Source: Bacteroidota bacterium (lineage in GTDB: Bacteria; Bacteroidota; Bacteroidia; UKL13-3). From it: a stretch of 39,078 nt of DNA. The notes under the pieces are model-generated. The model saw only the letters and a program-made list of their open reading frames with translations, was not told where the DNA came from and ran no database searches. Below, one piece after another: positions 16,609 through 25,382 of this stretch; the first letter of the stretch is position 1; every line of letters begins with the position of its first letter. The translations under genes and the position numbers were made by a program. Location of the stretch: the NCBI GenBank assembly GCA_027491355.1, contig JAIXWI010000017.1, forward strand, positions 1-39,078, read 5' to 3'.

Positions 16609-17823
16609 TTAACTAAAAGCATTTTCACCAGTAACATCCATACCGGTTATCAATAAATGAATATCGTGTGTACCTTCATAAGTAATGACACTTTCTAAAT
16701 TCATCATATGTCTCATGATTGAATATTCACCTGTAATGCCCATTCCGCCTAACATTTGTCTGGCTTCACGAGCAATGTTGCAAGCCATGGCAACGTTGTT
16801 TCTTTTTGCCATAGAAATTTGAGCAGGAGTTGCTCTGCCCTCATTCATTAAAACACCTAAGCGCCAAGTTAACAATTGTGCTTTTGTAATTTCTGTAATC
16901 ATTTCAGCCAATTTCTTTTGTTGCAATTGGAAACCTGCAATTGGTTTTCCAAACTGGTTTCTCTCTTTGGCATACCTCAAAGCAGTGTCATAACAATCAA
17001 GTGCTGCGCCAATTGCTCCCCAACTAATGCCATACCTTGCAGAATTTAAACAAGTCAAAGGACCCTTTAAACCCTCTACACCTGGTAATATATTTTCAAC
17101 AGGTACTTTTACATCATTGAAAACCAACTCTCCGGTTGCACTTGCTCTTAAACTCCATTTGTTATGTGTTTCAGGTGTGCTGAAACCTTCCATACCTCTT
17201 TCTACAATGATTCCTTTAATTTTACCAGCTTCGTTTTTAGCCCAAACTACTGCAATGTCTGCAAATGGAGCGTTGCTGATCCACATTTTTGCACCATTTA
17301 AAATGACATGTTTTCCATCGCCAGCATCTTTGAAATGGGTTACCATACCACCTGGATTTGAACCGTGGTCTGGCTCAGTTAAGCCAAAGCATCCCATTAA
17401 TTCACCTGTGGCTAATTTAGGTAGGTATTTGTGTTTTTGGGTTTCAGAACCAAATTTATAAATGGGATACATAACCAAACTTCCTTGAACAGATGCAGTA
17501 GAACGAATGCCAGAATCACATCTTTCTAATTCTTGCATAATGATGCCATAGGTAATGTAATCCATTCCACCGCAACCATATTCAGCAGGTAATTGTGGTC
17601 CAAATGCTCCAGCTTCTCCCAATCCTCTGATTAAATGATGAGGAAAAGCAGCTTTTTGAGCACAATCTTCAATAATTGGAGAGATTTCTTTTTTTACCCA
17701 ATCCCTAACAGTATTTCTAATTAACAAATGTTCCTCCGTTAACAATTCGTCCATTAAATAATAGTCGTGATGTTGGTAAGCATCTTGTTTGTTGGCTTTG
17801 GTAAATGTATTTTCTGTTGTCAT
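16609..17823 (-). CDS. gcdH: Glutaryl-CoA dehydrogenase-like acyl-CoA dehydrogenase
   Basis: 404 residues with the complete acyl-CoA dehydrogenase fold: N-terminal helical domain, FAD-binding block GCFGLTEPDHGSNPGGM, middle beta domain (GAKMWISNAPFADIAVVWAK) and C-terminal helical domain (YAKERNQFGKPIAGFQLQQK, ARQMLGGMGITGEYSIMRHM). The active-site segment ITYEGTHDIHLLITG places the catalytic base at Glu383, in the same position and context as glutaryl-CoA dehydrogenase, which oxidises and decarboxylates glutaryl-CoA to crotonyl-CoA in lysine and tryptophan breakdown. The EPDHGS signature also favours this subgroup over short-chain enzymes. It precedes the phosphohexomutase gene by 26 nt and is divergent from folB. 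Family is certain; substrate is likely. Confidence 0.88.
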   Translation of the reverse strand: MTTENTFTKANKQDAYQHHDYYLMDELLTEEHLLIRNTVRDWVKKEISPIIEDCAQKAAFPHHLIRGLGEAGAFGPQLPAEYGCGGMDYITYGIIMQELERCDSGIRSTASVQGSLVMYPIYKFGSETQKHKYLPKLATGELMGCFGLTEPDHGSNPGGMVTHFKDAGDGKHVILNGAKMWISNAPFADIAVVWAKNEAGKIKGIIVERGMEGFSTPETHNKWSLRASATGELVFNDVKVPVENILPGVEGLKGPLTCLNSARYGISWGAIGAALDCYDTALRYAKERNQFGKPIAGFQLQQKKLAEMITEITKAQLLTWRLGVLMNEGRATPAQISMAKRNNVAMACNIAREARQMLGGMGITGEYSIMRHMMNLESVITYEGTHDIHLLITGMDVTGENAFS

Positions 17824-17910
17824 ATTGTTTTATTAGTGTACGACTTTGTCTGCCATACTTTTTTTAATGGTACGAATTTAGCTTTTTTGCGTAAGTTAAA
17901 AAGCATTCAA

Positions 17911-18270
17911 ATGAGATTGGTTACAAAATTAAAAGACTTCCATTGTCAGGCATTCCATGGTATATATCCAGAAGAATTAGAAAAAGGAGGTCCATTCATC
18001 GTAAACATTGAAGTCACACAAAAGTTTCAAAATCAAGATACTTTGAATCAGCTCAATCAATTGGTCAATTATGAGTTACTATTGGCATTTACCAAAGAGC
18101 AAATGGCTATTCCAAGACCTTTGATTGAGACTGTTGCGCAAGCCATACTGGAAAAAATCAAAAAGCAATTCAACCATTTGTTTCAAATCAAAGTTGAAAT
18201 CATAAAAGTGAACCCAATGCAACAATTTGACCATGCAAATGTTGCTGTAGAATTGATTCAAGATTTTTAA
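17911..18270 (+). CDS. folB: Dihydroneopterin aldolase
   Basis: 119 residues from the ATG at 17911; this start matches the family (MRLVTKLKDFHCQAFHGIYP), while the open frame upstream extends into the divergent region and is not used. FolB splits 7,8-dihydroneopterin to 6-hydroxymethyl-dihydropterin in folate synthesis. Seen residues: AFHGIYPEE with Glu22, the LVNYE segment with Tyr54, the ETVAQAI motif with Glu73 and the EIIKVNP motif with Lys99, all matching the active site. The gene stands alone between gcdH (divergent, 87 nt) and the act operon (convergent), with a hairpin terminator 18 nt after its stop. Confidence 0.93.
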   Translation: MRLVTKLKDFHCQAFHGIYPEELEKGGPFIVNIEVTQKFQNQDTLNQLNQLVNYELLLAFTKEQMAIPRPLIETVAQAILEKIKKQFNHLFQIKVEIIKVNPMQQFDHANVAVELIQDF

Positions 18271-18288
18271 CTGGAACTGATATTCTAC

Positions 18289-18318
18289 AAAAAAGGCTGC
18301 TCAATGGCAGCCTTTTTT
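18289..18318. terminator. Bidirectional intrinsic terminator between folB and actF
   Basis: A perfect 12-bp inverted repeat, AAAAAAGGCTGC (18289-18300) and GCAGCCTTTTTT (18307-18318), encloses a 6-nt loop TCAATG. The GC-rich core and flanking A and T runs give a U tract on either strand, fitting its place between convergent folB and actF. It would end both transcripts. Confidence 0.9.
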
Positions 18319-18336
18319 GTGTTATTATTTTAAGAA

Positions 18337-19644
18337 TTATACACCTACATCGTGCAAAGCACTTTCCATGATATATGGATGTTTGGTAGGATATAAGTTA
18401 GCTTTTGTCAAAGCTTTTAAAGTCATCCACAAGAATAATCCTGCAAACAAGCACAAGAAACCAACTTCCATGATGCCAAATCCTTGGAATGGAACTTTGA
18501 TAATTCCTGCAGGATTTTCTGCAGTTGGATTGGTAGCTAAATTCATACTTCCAGGCATTACCATTAAGAATACATCTAACCAATGTCCTAATAGCAATGC
18601 AGCTCCAACAGTATAACCTACTTTTCTACTTCTTTTCCAATCTCTTCTCATAAAGATGAAGAATGGTACACAGAAATTTAAAACCAAAATGAAGAAAAAT
18701 AAGAATTGGTAGCTACCAAACAATCTTTCTTTATAATAAGCAACTTCTTCTGGAATGTTAGCATACCATATCAATAAGAATTGAGCTGTAAACATGTAAG
18801 TCCAAAATACAGAGAATGCAAACATGAATTTACCTAAATCGTGTTGGTGCTCATCAGTAGCAATTCCCAATAAACCTTTGCTTCTTAAGTAATGAGTAAA
18901 CAAATACATGATAGTTAAGGCGCTTACCCAACCAGTAGCAAAATTATAGATAGAAAAAATGGTTGAATACCAATGAGCGTCAATGCTCATCATTTGATCC
19001 CATGAGAACATAGAGAAAGTAAAACCAAAAATAACAGTAAATGTAGCTGATAAAGCGTAAGTTTTGGTATAATTATTCAGGCCACCTTCCAAATCTTCAT
19101 TTCTTGAATACTTACGGAACATGTGTGCACAAAACATCCAAAAACCCATGAATAAAACCATTCTTATGTAGAAAAATGGCACATTCAAATACCAACTTTT
19201 TCCAGCTAAAATAGCGTCATAATTTGCTGCATCTGGGTTCATGATACCTTCGTGAGCCCAGTGGTACAACATAGGTAAAGCGAACAAACTAACAATGATT
19301 AAAATAGGTCCACCTATTAAGGTGTATTCACTCATTGCTTCAGGAATTCTTCTGATTGCCACATACCAGCCTGCGTTTGCAATTTGGGAAATTGCTATAA
19401 AAGCAGCAGCACAAATTGAAACGATGAAAAAGAAGTAACCATTTACAAGCAAATTACTCCATAAACGCTTTTGAGTTAAGTGATGTAAATCATGTTCGCT
19501 CAAACCTTCAATGTGAGGATGGTAAGTAAAGTAACCGATTACGGCTAATAAAAATCCAACAATCATCAGACCGAAGGCCCATTTTTTATTACCTGAAGAA
19601 ATCTCAAATTTCTCTTCTTTTATATGAACTTCTGCGTGTTCCAT
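18337..19644 (-). CDS. actF: Alternative complex III subunit ActF (NrfD-like quinol:cytochrome c oxidoreductase)
   Basis: 435 residues with about ten membrane helices. It begins with a short polar segment then WAFGLMIVGFLLAVIGYFTY, and contains WYVAIRRIPEAMSEYTLIGG, FYIRMVLFMGFWMFCAHMFR and TFSMFSWDQMMSIDAHWYST, blocks found in ActF and related NrfD/PsrC quinol-interacting subunits. In known complexes ActF pairs with ActC; both form four-helix bundles, and ActC holds the quinol site near the Fe-S subunit. It is the last gene of the act operon, 21 nt after actE, and ends at the bidirectional terminator. Position plus family makes the call firm. No cytochrome oxidase gene follows it. Confidence 0.92.
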   Translation of the reverse strand: MEHAEVHIKEEKFEISSGNKKWAFGLMIVGFLLAVIGYFTYHPHIEGLSEHDLHHLTQKRLWSNLLVNGYFFFIVSICAAAFIAISQIANAGWYVAIRRIPEAMSEYTLIGGPILIIVSLFALPMLYHWAHEGIMNPDAANYDAILAGKSWYLNVPFFYIRMVLFMGFWMFCAHMFRKYSRNEDLEGGLNNYTKTYALSATFTVIFGFTFSMFSWDQMMSIDAHWYSTIFSIYNFATGWVSALTIMYLFTHYLRSKGLLGIATDEHQHDLGKFMFAFSVFWTYMFTAQFLLIWYANIPEEVAYYKERLFGSYQFLFFFILVLNFCVPFFIFMRRDWKRSRKVGYTVGAALLLGHWLDVFLMVMPGSMNLATNPTAENPAGIIKVPFQGFGIMEVGFLCLFAGLFLWMTLKALTKANLYPTKHPYIMESALHDVGV

Positions 19645-19665
19645 TTTCTTTTTTTTACTGATTCT

Positions 19666-20289
19666 TTATTTAGATGCTGTTGCTGATGATGTTGTTGCTT
19701 TGTATGGTCCACTCACTGACCTGATATAATGAACAACTTTCCAAATTTGCTTAGGAGTCAAAACTGTTCCATAGGCACCCATTAAATTCTTACCATATCT
19801 GATAGAATAAAAGAGTTTACCATCTGGGGTAGTTTTAATCCTGTCTGAATTGTAACTAGGAGGAGGAGGGAACTTACCTGCTGCAACAATAGTTCCATCA
19901 CCCAAGCCGTTGTCTCCGTGACATGGTGAGCAATTGATATTGTACAAAGTATTTCCTTCTGCCAATACAGTTTTGCTGAATGCTATTGGATTTTTTAAAC
20001 CAGCAGCTGCCTCATAAGAGGCATTGTTTACAGTAAATTCATATTTAGCAAAATCAGATTGCCCTCTAGCAATGGTATTTTTTACAGGCTCACGCATGTT
20101 CATACCATGGGCATTGATGGTATTGGGTTCTTCAGCTTTTTGAGACAAAGGCTCATAACCAAAACCATGGTACATATTTGGTGCATATTCGTAGCCTGGA
20201 TTGTCTCCACCAGAGCTGCATGAACTGAAAACAGTGAGTGCAATAGCCGAAGCAACGACACCTCTGAATATATTTTTAGCGTTAAACAT
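19666..20289 (-). CDS. actE: Alternative complex III subunit ActE (mono-haem cytochrome c lipoprotein)
   Basis: 207 residues: a signal sequence ending in the lipobox FSSC with Cys24 as the lipidated residue, a polar linker with the segment YEYAPNMYHGFGYEPLSQ, and one cytochrome c domain with haem-binding CSPCH at 120-124. A likely Met ligand lies in YGKNLMGAYG. ActE sits on the periplasmic face of the complex and in studied species passes electrons onward together with ActA. The C-terminus is Ser/Thr/Ala rich. The start codon shares one base with the actD stop (TAATG), indicating tight translational coupling. Confidence 0.93.
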   Translation of the reverse strand: MFNAKNIFRGVVASAIALTVFSSCSSGGDNPGYEYAPNMYHGFGYEPLSQKAEEPNTINAHGMNMREPVKNTIARGQSDFAKYEFTVNNASYEAAAGLKNPIAFSKTVLAEGNTLYNINCSPCHGDNGLGDGTIVAAGKFPPPPSYNSDRIKTTPDGKLFYSIRYGKNLMGAYGTVLTPKQIWKVVHYIRSVSGPYKATTSSATASK

Positions 20290-20813
20290 TAGTCTTTGAT
20301 CCTTTCTCTGACTTCTAAAGCTCCATTTTCAACCAAAATTTGGTTCAAAGCTTGAATGTCAGTTTTATTTTCTTGAATTTCTATAGATACAACAAACAAA
20401 TCATCGGTAACTCTTGGGTCAATGATATCAGCATTTTTACCCCAAAACATTTTGTTTACAATAAAAAAGCAGGTTACCATTCCAAATGCCGTGAACAAAA
20501 TACTCAACTCAAAAGTAATTGGAATATAAGTTGGGATATGCAAATTGGGTTTGCCACCAATGATCATTGGCCAATCAATTTTTGATACATATACCTGAAA
20601 TGTTACAGCAAGTGTTAAACCGGTCATCGCAAATAAGAAGGCCGCAACTGTTAAGTTTGATCTTTTGATACCCAATAAACGGTCCATTCCGTGAATGGCA
20701 AATGGTGAATAAACATCATCAACCTTGTAACCTTTATTGATCAGTTTTTTGGTTGTTGAATAAATTTTATCAGGGTTGTCATAAACCCCTAAAATGTACT
20801 TATTAGTTTGCAT
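20289..20813 (-). CDS. actD: Alternative complex III subunit ActD (DUF3341 membrane protein)
   Basis: 174 residues. The N-terminal soluble part [20 protein letters not shown], then [20 protein letters not shown], is the DUF3341 signature of ActD. Two membrane hairpin helices follow (about residues 55-77 and 100-120), then an acidic C-terminal region. ActD is a small structural subunit packed against ActC/ActF. I choose the ATG at 20813, 13 codons inside the longest frame, because it matches the family start and has a Shine-Dalgarno-like AAAGGAGA just upstream, rare for this phylum. The gene overlaps the actC end by 11 nt and the actE start by 1 nt. Confidence 0.92.
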   Translation of the reverse strand: MQTNKYILGVYDNPDKIYSTTKKLINKGYKVDDVYSPFAIHGMDRLLGIKRSNLTVAAFLFAMTGLTLAVTFQVYVSKIDWPMIIGGKPNLHIPTYIPITFELSILFTAFGMVTCFFIVNKMFWGKNADIIDPRVTDDLFVVSIEIQENKTDIQALNQILVENGALEVRERIKD

Positions 20814-22197
20814 GATTTTCTCCTTTCGCATGGTTATGTCCATGGTCTTCATGGTGGGTAGGAATGATACTCTTTACTTCTGCCATATTGATTGTAGGTA
20901 AGAATTTACAGAACAAGAAATACAAAAAGAAGAACAAGCCAAATGAACCAATTAATATACTAACCTCTGTAATGGTAGGAGTATACATAGCCCAGCTTGA
21001 TGGTAAAAAGTCTCTGTGCAATGAGGTTACTATAATTACGAAACGTTCAAACCACATACCAATATTTACAATGATTGACATGATGAAAATGAACCATGGT
21101 GTGGTTCTTGCCCATTTGAACCAAAATACTTGAGGTGCAATGAGGTTACAAGTCATCATGGTCCAATATGCCCACCAATAAGGTCCGAAAGCTCTGTTTA
21201 AGAAAGCGTATTGTTCATATTCAACACCAGAATAAGCAGCTACAAAGAATTCAGTAATGTAAGCCATACCTACCATTGTACCTGTTACCATTACAATTTT
21301 AGTCATAGCATCCAAATGGGCTTCAGTGATGTAATCTTTGTAATTCATTACTTCACGAGCAATGATTAACAAGGTCAATACCATTCCAAATCCTGAGAAG
21401 ATAGCACCCGCAACGAAGTAAGGAGGGAAGATGGTTGTATGCCATCCTGGTACCAACGAGGTTGCAAAGTCCATAGATACAATTGAGTGTACCGACAATA
21501 CAAGTGGGGTTGAAATACCAGCTAAAATTAAACTGATTACTTCATATCTGTGCCAAGTTTTGGTTGATCCATTCCAACCCATTGCAAAAAATCCATACCA
21601 GAATTTTCTTGCTTTTGAAACTGCTCTGTCTCTAACAGTAGCAATATCTGGAATCAATCCAATGTACCAGAATACCAATGAAACTGAAAAGTAAGTTGAG
21701 ATTGCAAATACGTCCCAAACCAATGGTGAGTTAAAATTAACCCATAAAGTACCAAATGCATTTGGGAGCGGAATTGGCCAATAAGCAACCCAAGGTCTTC
21801 CCATGTGTGAAAGAATGAATGAAGCTGCGCAAATTACAGCAAAAATGGTCATTGCCTCTGCCGATCTGTTGATTGACATACGCCATTTTTGACGGAATAA
21901 TAACAATACTGCAGAAATTAAGGTTCCGGCGTGACCAATACCAACCCAAAATACGAAGTTGGTAATATCAAATGCCCATCCAACAGTTTTGTTCAAGCCC
22001 CAGGCTCCTAAACCTACCAAAACAGTATAGGTTGTGGCGCCAATCCAAAGGGCTAAAACCAAAGTTGAAATGCTAAATCCAATCCACCAACTTTTTGTTG
22101 GTGCGTTTTCTAGTGGTCTTGTTACATCGCGTGTTACGTCACGGTATGTTTTGCCACCGGTTACTAATTGGTCTCTAATTGGTGATTCGTATGACAT
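20803..22197 (-). CDS. actC: Alternative complex III subunit ActC (NrfD-like, quinol-binding membrane subunit)
   Basis: 464 residues with about ten membrane helices and a His-rich C-terminal tail ([15 protein letters not shown]). The NrfD/PsrC family block [20 protein letters not shown] starts the membrane part; [20 protein letters not shown] and [19 protein letters not shown] are strongly conserved in ActC. ActC binds menaquinol near the membrane surface and passes its electrons to the iron-sulfur subunit ActB. It lies 20 nt after actB and its last 11 nt overlap actD. The His-rich tail may bind metal, but similar tails are common and no function is claimed. Confidence 0.95.
   Translation of the reverse strand: MSYESPIRDQLVTGGKTYRDVTRDVTRPLENAPTKSWWIGFSISTLVLALWIGATTYTVLVGLGAWGLNKTVGWAFDITNFVFWVGIGHAGTLISAVLLLFRQKWRMSINRSAEAMTIFAVICAASFILSHMGRPWVAYWPIPLPNAFGTLWVNFNSPLVWDVFAISTYFSVSLVFWYIGLIPDIATVRDRAVSKARKFWYGFFAMGWNGSTKTWHRYEVISLILAGISTPLVLSVHSIVSMDFATSLVPGWHTTIFPPYFVAGAIFSGFGMVLTLLIIAREVMNYKDYITEAHLDAMTKIVMVTGTMVGMAYITEFFVAAYSGVEYEQYAFLNRAFGPYWWAYWTMMTCNLIAPQVFWFKWARTTPWFIFIMSIIVNIGMWFERFVIIVTSLHRDFLPSSWAMYTPTITEVSILIGSFGLFFFLYFLFCKFLPTINMAEVKSIIPTHHEDHGHNHAKGENHAN
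20819..20826 (-). promoter_or_regulatory. Shine-Dalgarno-like sequence of actD
   Basis: AAAGGAGA on the minus strand, with its AGGAG core 6 nt from the ATG at 20813. It lies inside the last codons of actC and decides the actD start in favour of MQTNKYILG. Bacteroidota genes seldom have such a site and no other gene in this window shows one as clear. Confidence 0.6.
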
Positions 22198-22217
22198 GTG
22201 CTAGTGCAGTTTTCTGA

Positions 22218-25200
22218 TTATGATTTTGATTCTGAATGTTGATGAGATTCTTGAGTAGCTTCATTTTTATGTTTACCAGCATGGTGTTCCTCTGCAACCA
22301 AATTTTCATCTACATTTCTAATTTTGGTTAAGTAAGTAACTGATGGTTGTACATTGTATTCATCTAATAAGAAGAAGCCTCTTTCATTTTTGAAGTGTTT
22401 AGCTACATTGCTTTCTGGATCATGAATATCTCCAAATACAATGGCATCAGCAGGACAAGTTTGTTGGCAAGCAGTCTTAACATCACCATCTTTAATGGTT
22501 CTGTTCTCTAATTTAGCTGCTAATTTACCTGATTGAATTCTTTGTACGCAGAAAGAACATTTTTCCATAACACCTCTAGATCTAACGGTTACATCAGGAT
22601 TGATGACCATTCTGCCTAAATCGTTATTGAAATTGAAATCAAATTGGTCATTTTCACGGTATTTGAACCAATTGAATCGACGAACTTTATAAGGACAGTT
22701 GTTTGCGCAATAACGTGTACCAACACAACGGTTGTAAGCCATGTGGTTCAATCCTTCACTGCTATGAACAGTAGCTAATACAGGACAAACTGTTTCACAA
22801 GGTGCATGTCCACAATGTTGACACATCAATGGTTGGTGAACAACACTCACATTTTCGAAATCAACACCAGTTTCAGGATTGTTGTATTCTTTTTCTTTGC
22901 TGATATTGTTGTTTTCCTTGTTTCTGAAACGGTAATAGCGATCAATTCTAATCCAATGCATCTCTCTGCGTTTCAATACTTCAGCTCTACCAACAACAGG
23001 AACATTGTTCTCAGCATTACAAGCAACAACACAAGCGCCACATCCAGTACATTTGTTTAAATCAACGGCCATGGTCCATTTGTGTCCTTTGCTGTCGTGT
23101 TCACCCCATAAAGTTAAGAGGTTACCATTTTCTTTTAAAATAGCATGGTGATCGTGGTTACCAGCTTTGGTATCTTTTAAATACTCATTCAAAGAAGCCT
23201 CTTTGATCAAGGCCCTACCTTCAATGGTATGGTGTGTTTGCGTTTGAGCCAACTCATATTTACCTTCAGCCTTTTCAATGGTAATAGCTGCGTTATTGAA
23301 TTGTACAGACTTATTGGTAAATGCAGCCATTTGGTAAGCATTTTTACCTACATTCTTTGCTACTCTACCTCCAGAAGTACGACCATAACCAACTGCAATT
23401 GCTATGGTGTTGTTTGGTTGACCAGGTTGAACCAATACCGGTAAAGCTTCGATTTTACCTGCTTTTGAAGTGATATTGATCAAATCACCGTCCTTCACAC
23501 CAATTGAATCAGCAGTTGCTTTGCTGATATTGGCATAGTTATCCCAAGTTACTTTACTTATTGGATCTGGTAATTCTTGTAACCATGGGTTGTTTGCATG
23601 TGAACCATCTCTCACACCAACTTTAGCGTACAACCTTACCTCTAAATTTGTTTTAGAGGAAGTATACAAACTGTATGCGGCATTAACTGTACCACTCAAA
23701 TCAACGTTAGCTTTAGCTGCAGTTGTTGCTTTAGCAGGGGTCATGTAAAAACCGTCATGTAAACTTTTGATCCAAGCATCTTCAAAACTAGCTTCATTGC
23801 TCAAAACTGCTTTCCAATTAGAACGGATGTAATCGTAGTAAGCAATATTGTTATCAGCCCATCTCAACAAGCTTTCTTCCATTTGTCTGGTATTAAAAAC
23901 TGGAGAAATAGTTGGTTGTGTCAATGCAAAGTAACCAGCTTTAGGTTCGTTGTCATTCCAAGATTCTAAGAAATGGTTAGCTGGCACATGGTATTTACAC
24001 AATTCAGCTGTTTCGTCTAAACTACTGTTTGATGTAATTGTAGTTTTTGCTTTCTTGATACCTTCAATAAGTTTAGCCGAATTGTAGTAGGCATAAACTG
24101 GATTTACATCCCAGAAAATAACAGTGTCAACAGTACCTGAATTCAGGTCATTGACTAAAGTTTCAAAAGCAGCATCGTTGCTAAAATGTTGGTTACTGTA
24201 ATTGTCTAAATCTACAGTTGTACCAATGTTATTCAATAAACTATTGATAGCATTTACCAATAATTGGTGGTCTAAATTGTTTGATCCTGAAACTACCAAT
24301 GATGCCCCTTTTGCGGCCCATAATTCTTTGGCAGTCATTTCAATCATATTCAATGGCAATTCAACAGTTGGCATATTGCCTAATGAAGGAGCACCAGCCA
24401 ATGCAGCAATTTTATTGTACAAGCTAATCAAATAAACACCTTCTGATGATGGTTTAATTGGATAACGCACATCCGCATTTGAACCCGTTAAAGACAGTAA
24501 AGATTCAAACTGAATATGACGGCTCATACCTTTGTTTTCAGGTGTTCTGTTAGATGCCCATTGCTTGGTATATTCAGTTGGAGAGATCCATGTTCCAAGA
24601 AAATCAGCACCAAATGATACAATCACTTTAGCCAAGTCAAAACGGTATCCAGGAATTACATTTTTACCAAATGCAATTTTGTTTGATTCTGCAATTGAAC
24701 CCAATGAGAATGCTTCAAATTGGATGTGTTGGGTTGAAGGATATTTGCTTGTAAATTCTGCAATTGCTTTTTTACCTGAAGGACTGTTGGTAGTTTTTGT
24801 AACCAATCGGATATTTTTTGCTGATGCCAAAGCTTTTTTGATTTCTTTGTCAATAGCTTCCCAAGTAGATTCTGCCCCATCAATTTGAGGAGCGTGAAAC
24901 CTGTCATTGTCATACAATCCTAATAATGCACCTTGGCCTGTGGCACAAACTGCGCCTTTGAACACTGGCGAATCGTTGTTACCTTCAATTTTGATTGGCC
25001 TTCCTTCTCTTGTTTTAACTAGAATGCTACAATTGGCAGCACATGCATTACAAGTACTCGCATAGTAGTTAGGTATACCTGGCGTAATGTTTTCAGGCTT
25101 TACGATATATGGAATTGCATTTTTAATAGGTGTTTTATTGCAAGCAGCCAATGCAACAGCTGAAATACCAAATCCAAAATATTTTAAAAAGTCGCGTCTG

Positions 25201-25343
25201 TTGGCATTCAATCCACCATCTTCTTCTGAAAAAACTTCTTCTAAGGGAATTCCCTCAGCAAATTCATTTCTTTTATGCTGTAAAAATTGAGGGTCCTTGT
25301 TTAACTCCTCAAGACCTTTCCAGTAATTATTTTTGTTTTCCAT
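22218..25343 (-). CDS. actB: Alternative complex III subunit ActB (molybdopterin-like plus Fe-S ferredoxin domain)
   Basis: 1041 residues, a fusion of a molybdopterin oxidoreductase-like domain (about residues 85-740) and a four-cluster ferredoxin domain (about 755-970). A Tat signal lies unusually far inside the protein: twin Arg 49-50 in NRRDFLKYFGFGISAV, then LAAC with Cys68, suggesting Tat export and lipidation, as known for Act complexes. The Fe-S cysteines are CTGCGACVVAC, CQHCGHAPCETVC, CVGTRYCANNC, and CSFC with CQQTC. In studied ActB proteins the first domain has no molybdenum cofactor, and the second carries three [4Fe-4S] and one [3Fe-4S] cluster moving electrons from ActC toward ActA. 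A His/Glu-rich tail closes it. Order after actA (39 nt) and before actC (20 nt) is the standard one. Confidence 0.95.
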   Translation of the reverse strand: MENKNNYWKGLEELNKDPQFLQHKRNEFAEGIPLEEVFSEEDGGLNANRRDFLKYFGFGISAVALAACNKTPIKNAIPYIVKPENITPGIPNYYASTCNACAANCSILVKTREGRPIKIEGNNDSPVFKGAVCATGQGALLGLYDNDRFHAPQIDGAESTWEAIDKEIKKALASAKNIRLVTKTTNSPSGKKAIAEFTSKYPSTQHIQFEAFSLGSIAESNKIAFGKNVIPGYRFDLAKVIVSFGADFLGTWISPTEYTKQWASNRTPENKGMSRHIQFESLLSLTGSNADVRYPIKPSSEGVYLISLYNKIAALAGAPSLGNMPTVELPLNMIEMTAKELWAAKGASLVVSGSNNLDHQLLVNAINSLLNNIGTTVDLDNYSNQHFSNDAAFETLVNDLNSGTVDTVIFWDVNPVYAYYNSAKLIEGIKKAKTTITSNSSLDETAELCKYHVPANHFLESWNDNEPKAGYFALTQPTISPVFNTRQMEESLLRWADNNIAYYDYIRSNWKAVLSNEASFEDAWIKSLHDGFYMTPAKATTAAKANVDLSGTVNAAYSLYTSSKTNLEVRLYAKVGVRDGSHANNPWLQELPDPISKVTWDNYANISKATADSIGVKDGDLINITSKAGKIEALPVLVQPGQPNNTIAIAVGYGRTSGGRVAKNVGKNAYQMAAFTNKSVQFNNAAITIEKAEGKYELAQTQTHHTIEGRALIKEASLNEYLKDTKAGNHDHHAILKENGNLLTLWGEHDSKGHKWTMAVDLNKCTGCGACVVACNAENNVPVVGRAEVLKRREMHWIRIDRYYRFRNKENNNISKEKEYNNPETGVDFENVSVVHQPLMCQHCGHAPCETVCPVLATVHSSEGLNHMAYNRCVGTRYCANNCPYKVRRFNWFKYRENDQFDFNFNNDLGRMVINPDVTVRSRGVMEKCSFCVQRIQSGKLAAKLENRTIKDGDVKTACQQTCPADAIVFGDIHDPESNVAKHFKNERGFFLLDEYNVQPSVTYLTKIRNVDENLVAEEHHAGKHKNEATQESHQHSESKS

Positions 25344-25382
25344 TGAAATTAATTTTCGTTTTAAATTGGTCTTTTAAACTGA

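Noticed and set aside
17027-17461. 144-codon open frame on the plus strand inside gcdH
   Set aside because: Antisense to a well-conserved enzyme, low-complexity composition, no domain, no upstream signal; a frame shadow.
17767-17910. N-terminal extension of folB by 48 codons
   Set aside because: It would overlap the gcdH start and precede the family-conserved start at 17911; the added residues resemble no FolB.
24532-24888. 118-codon open frame on the plus strand inside actB
   Set aside because: Antisense to the conserved ActB coding sequence and unlike any protein; a shadow.
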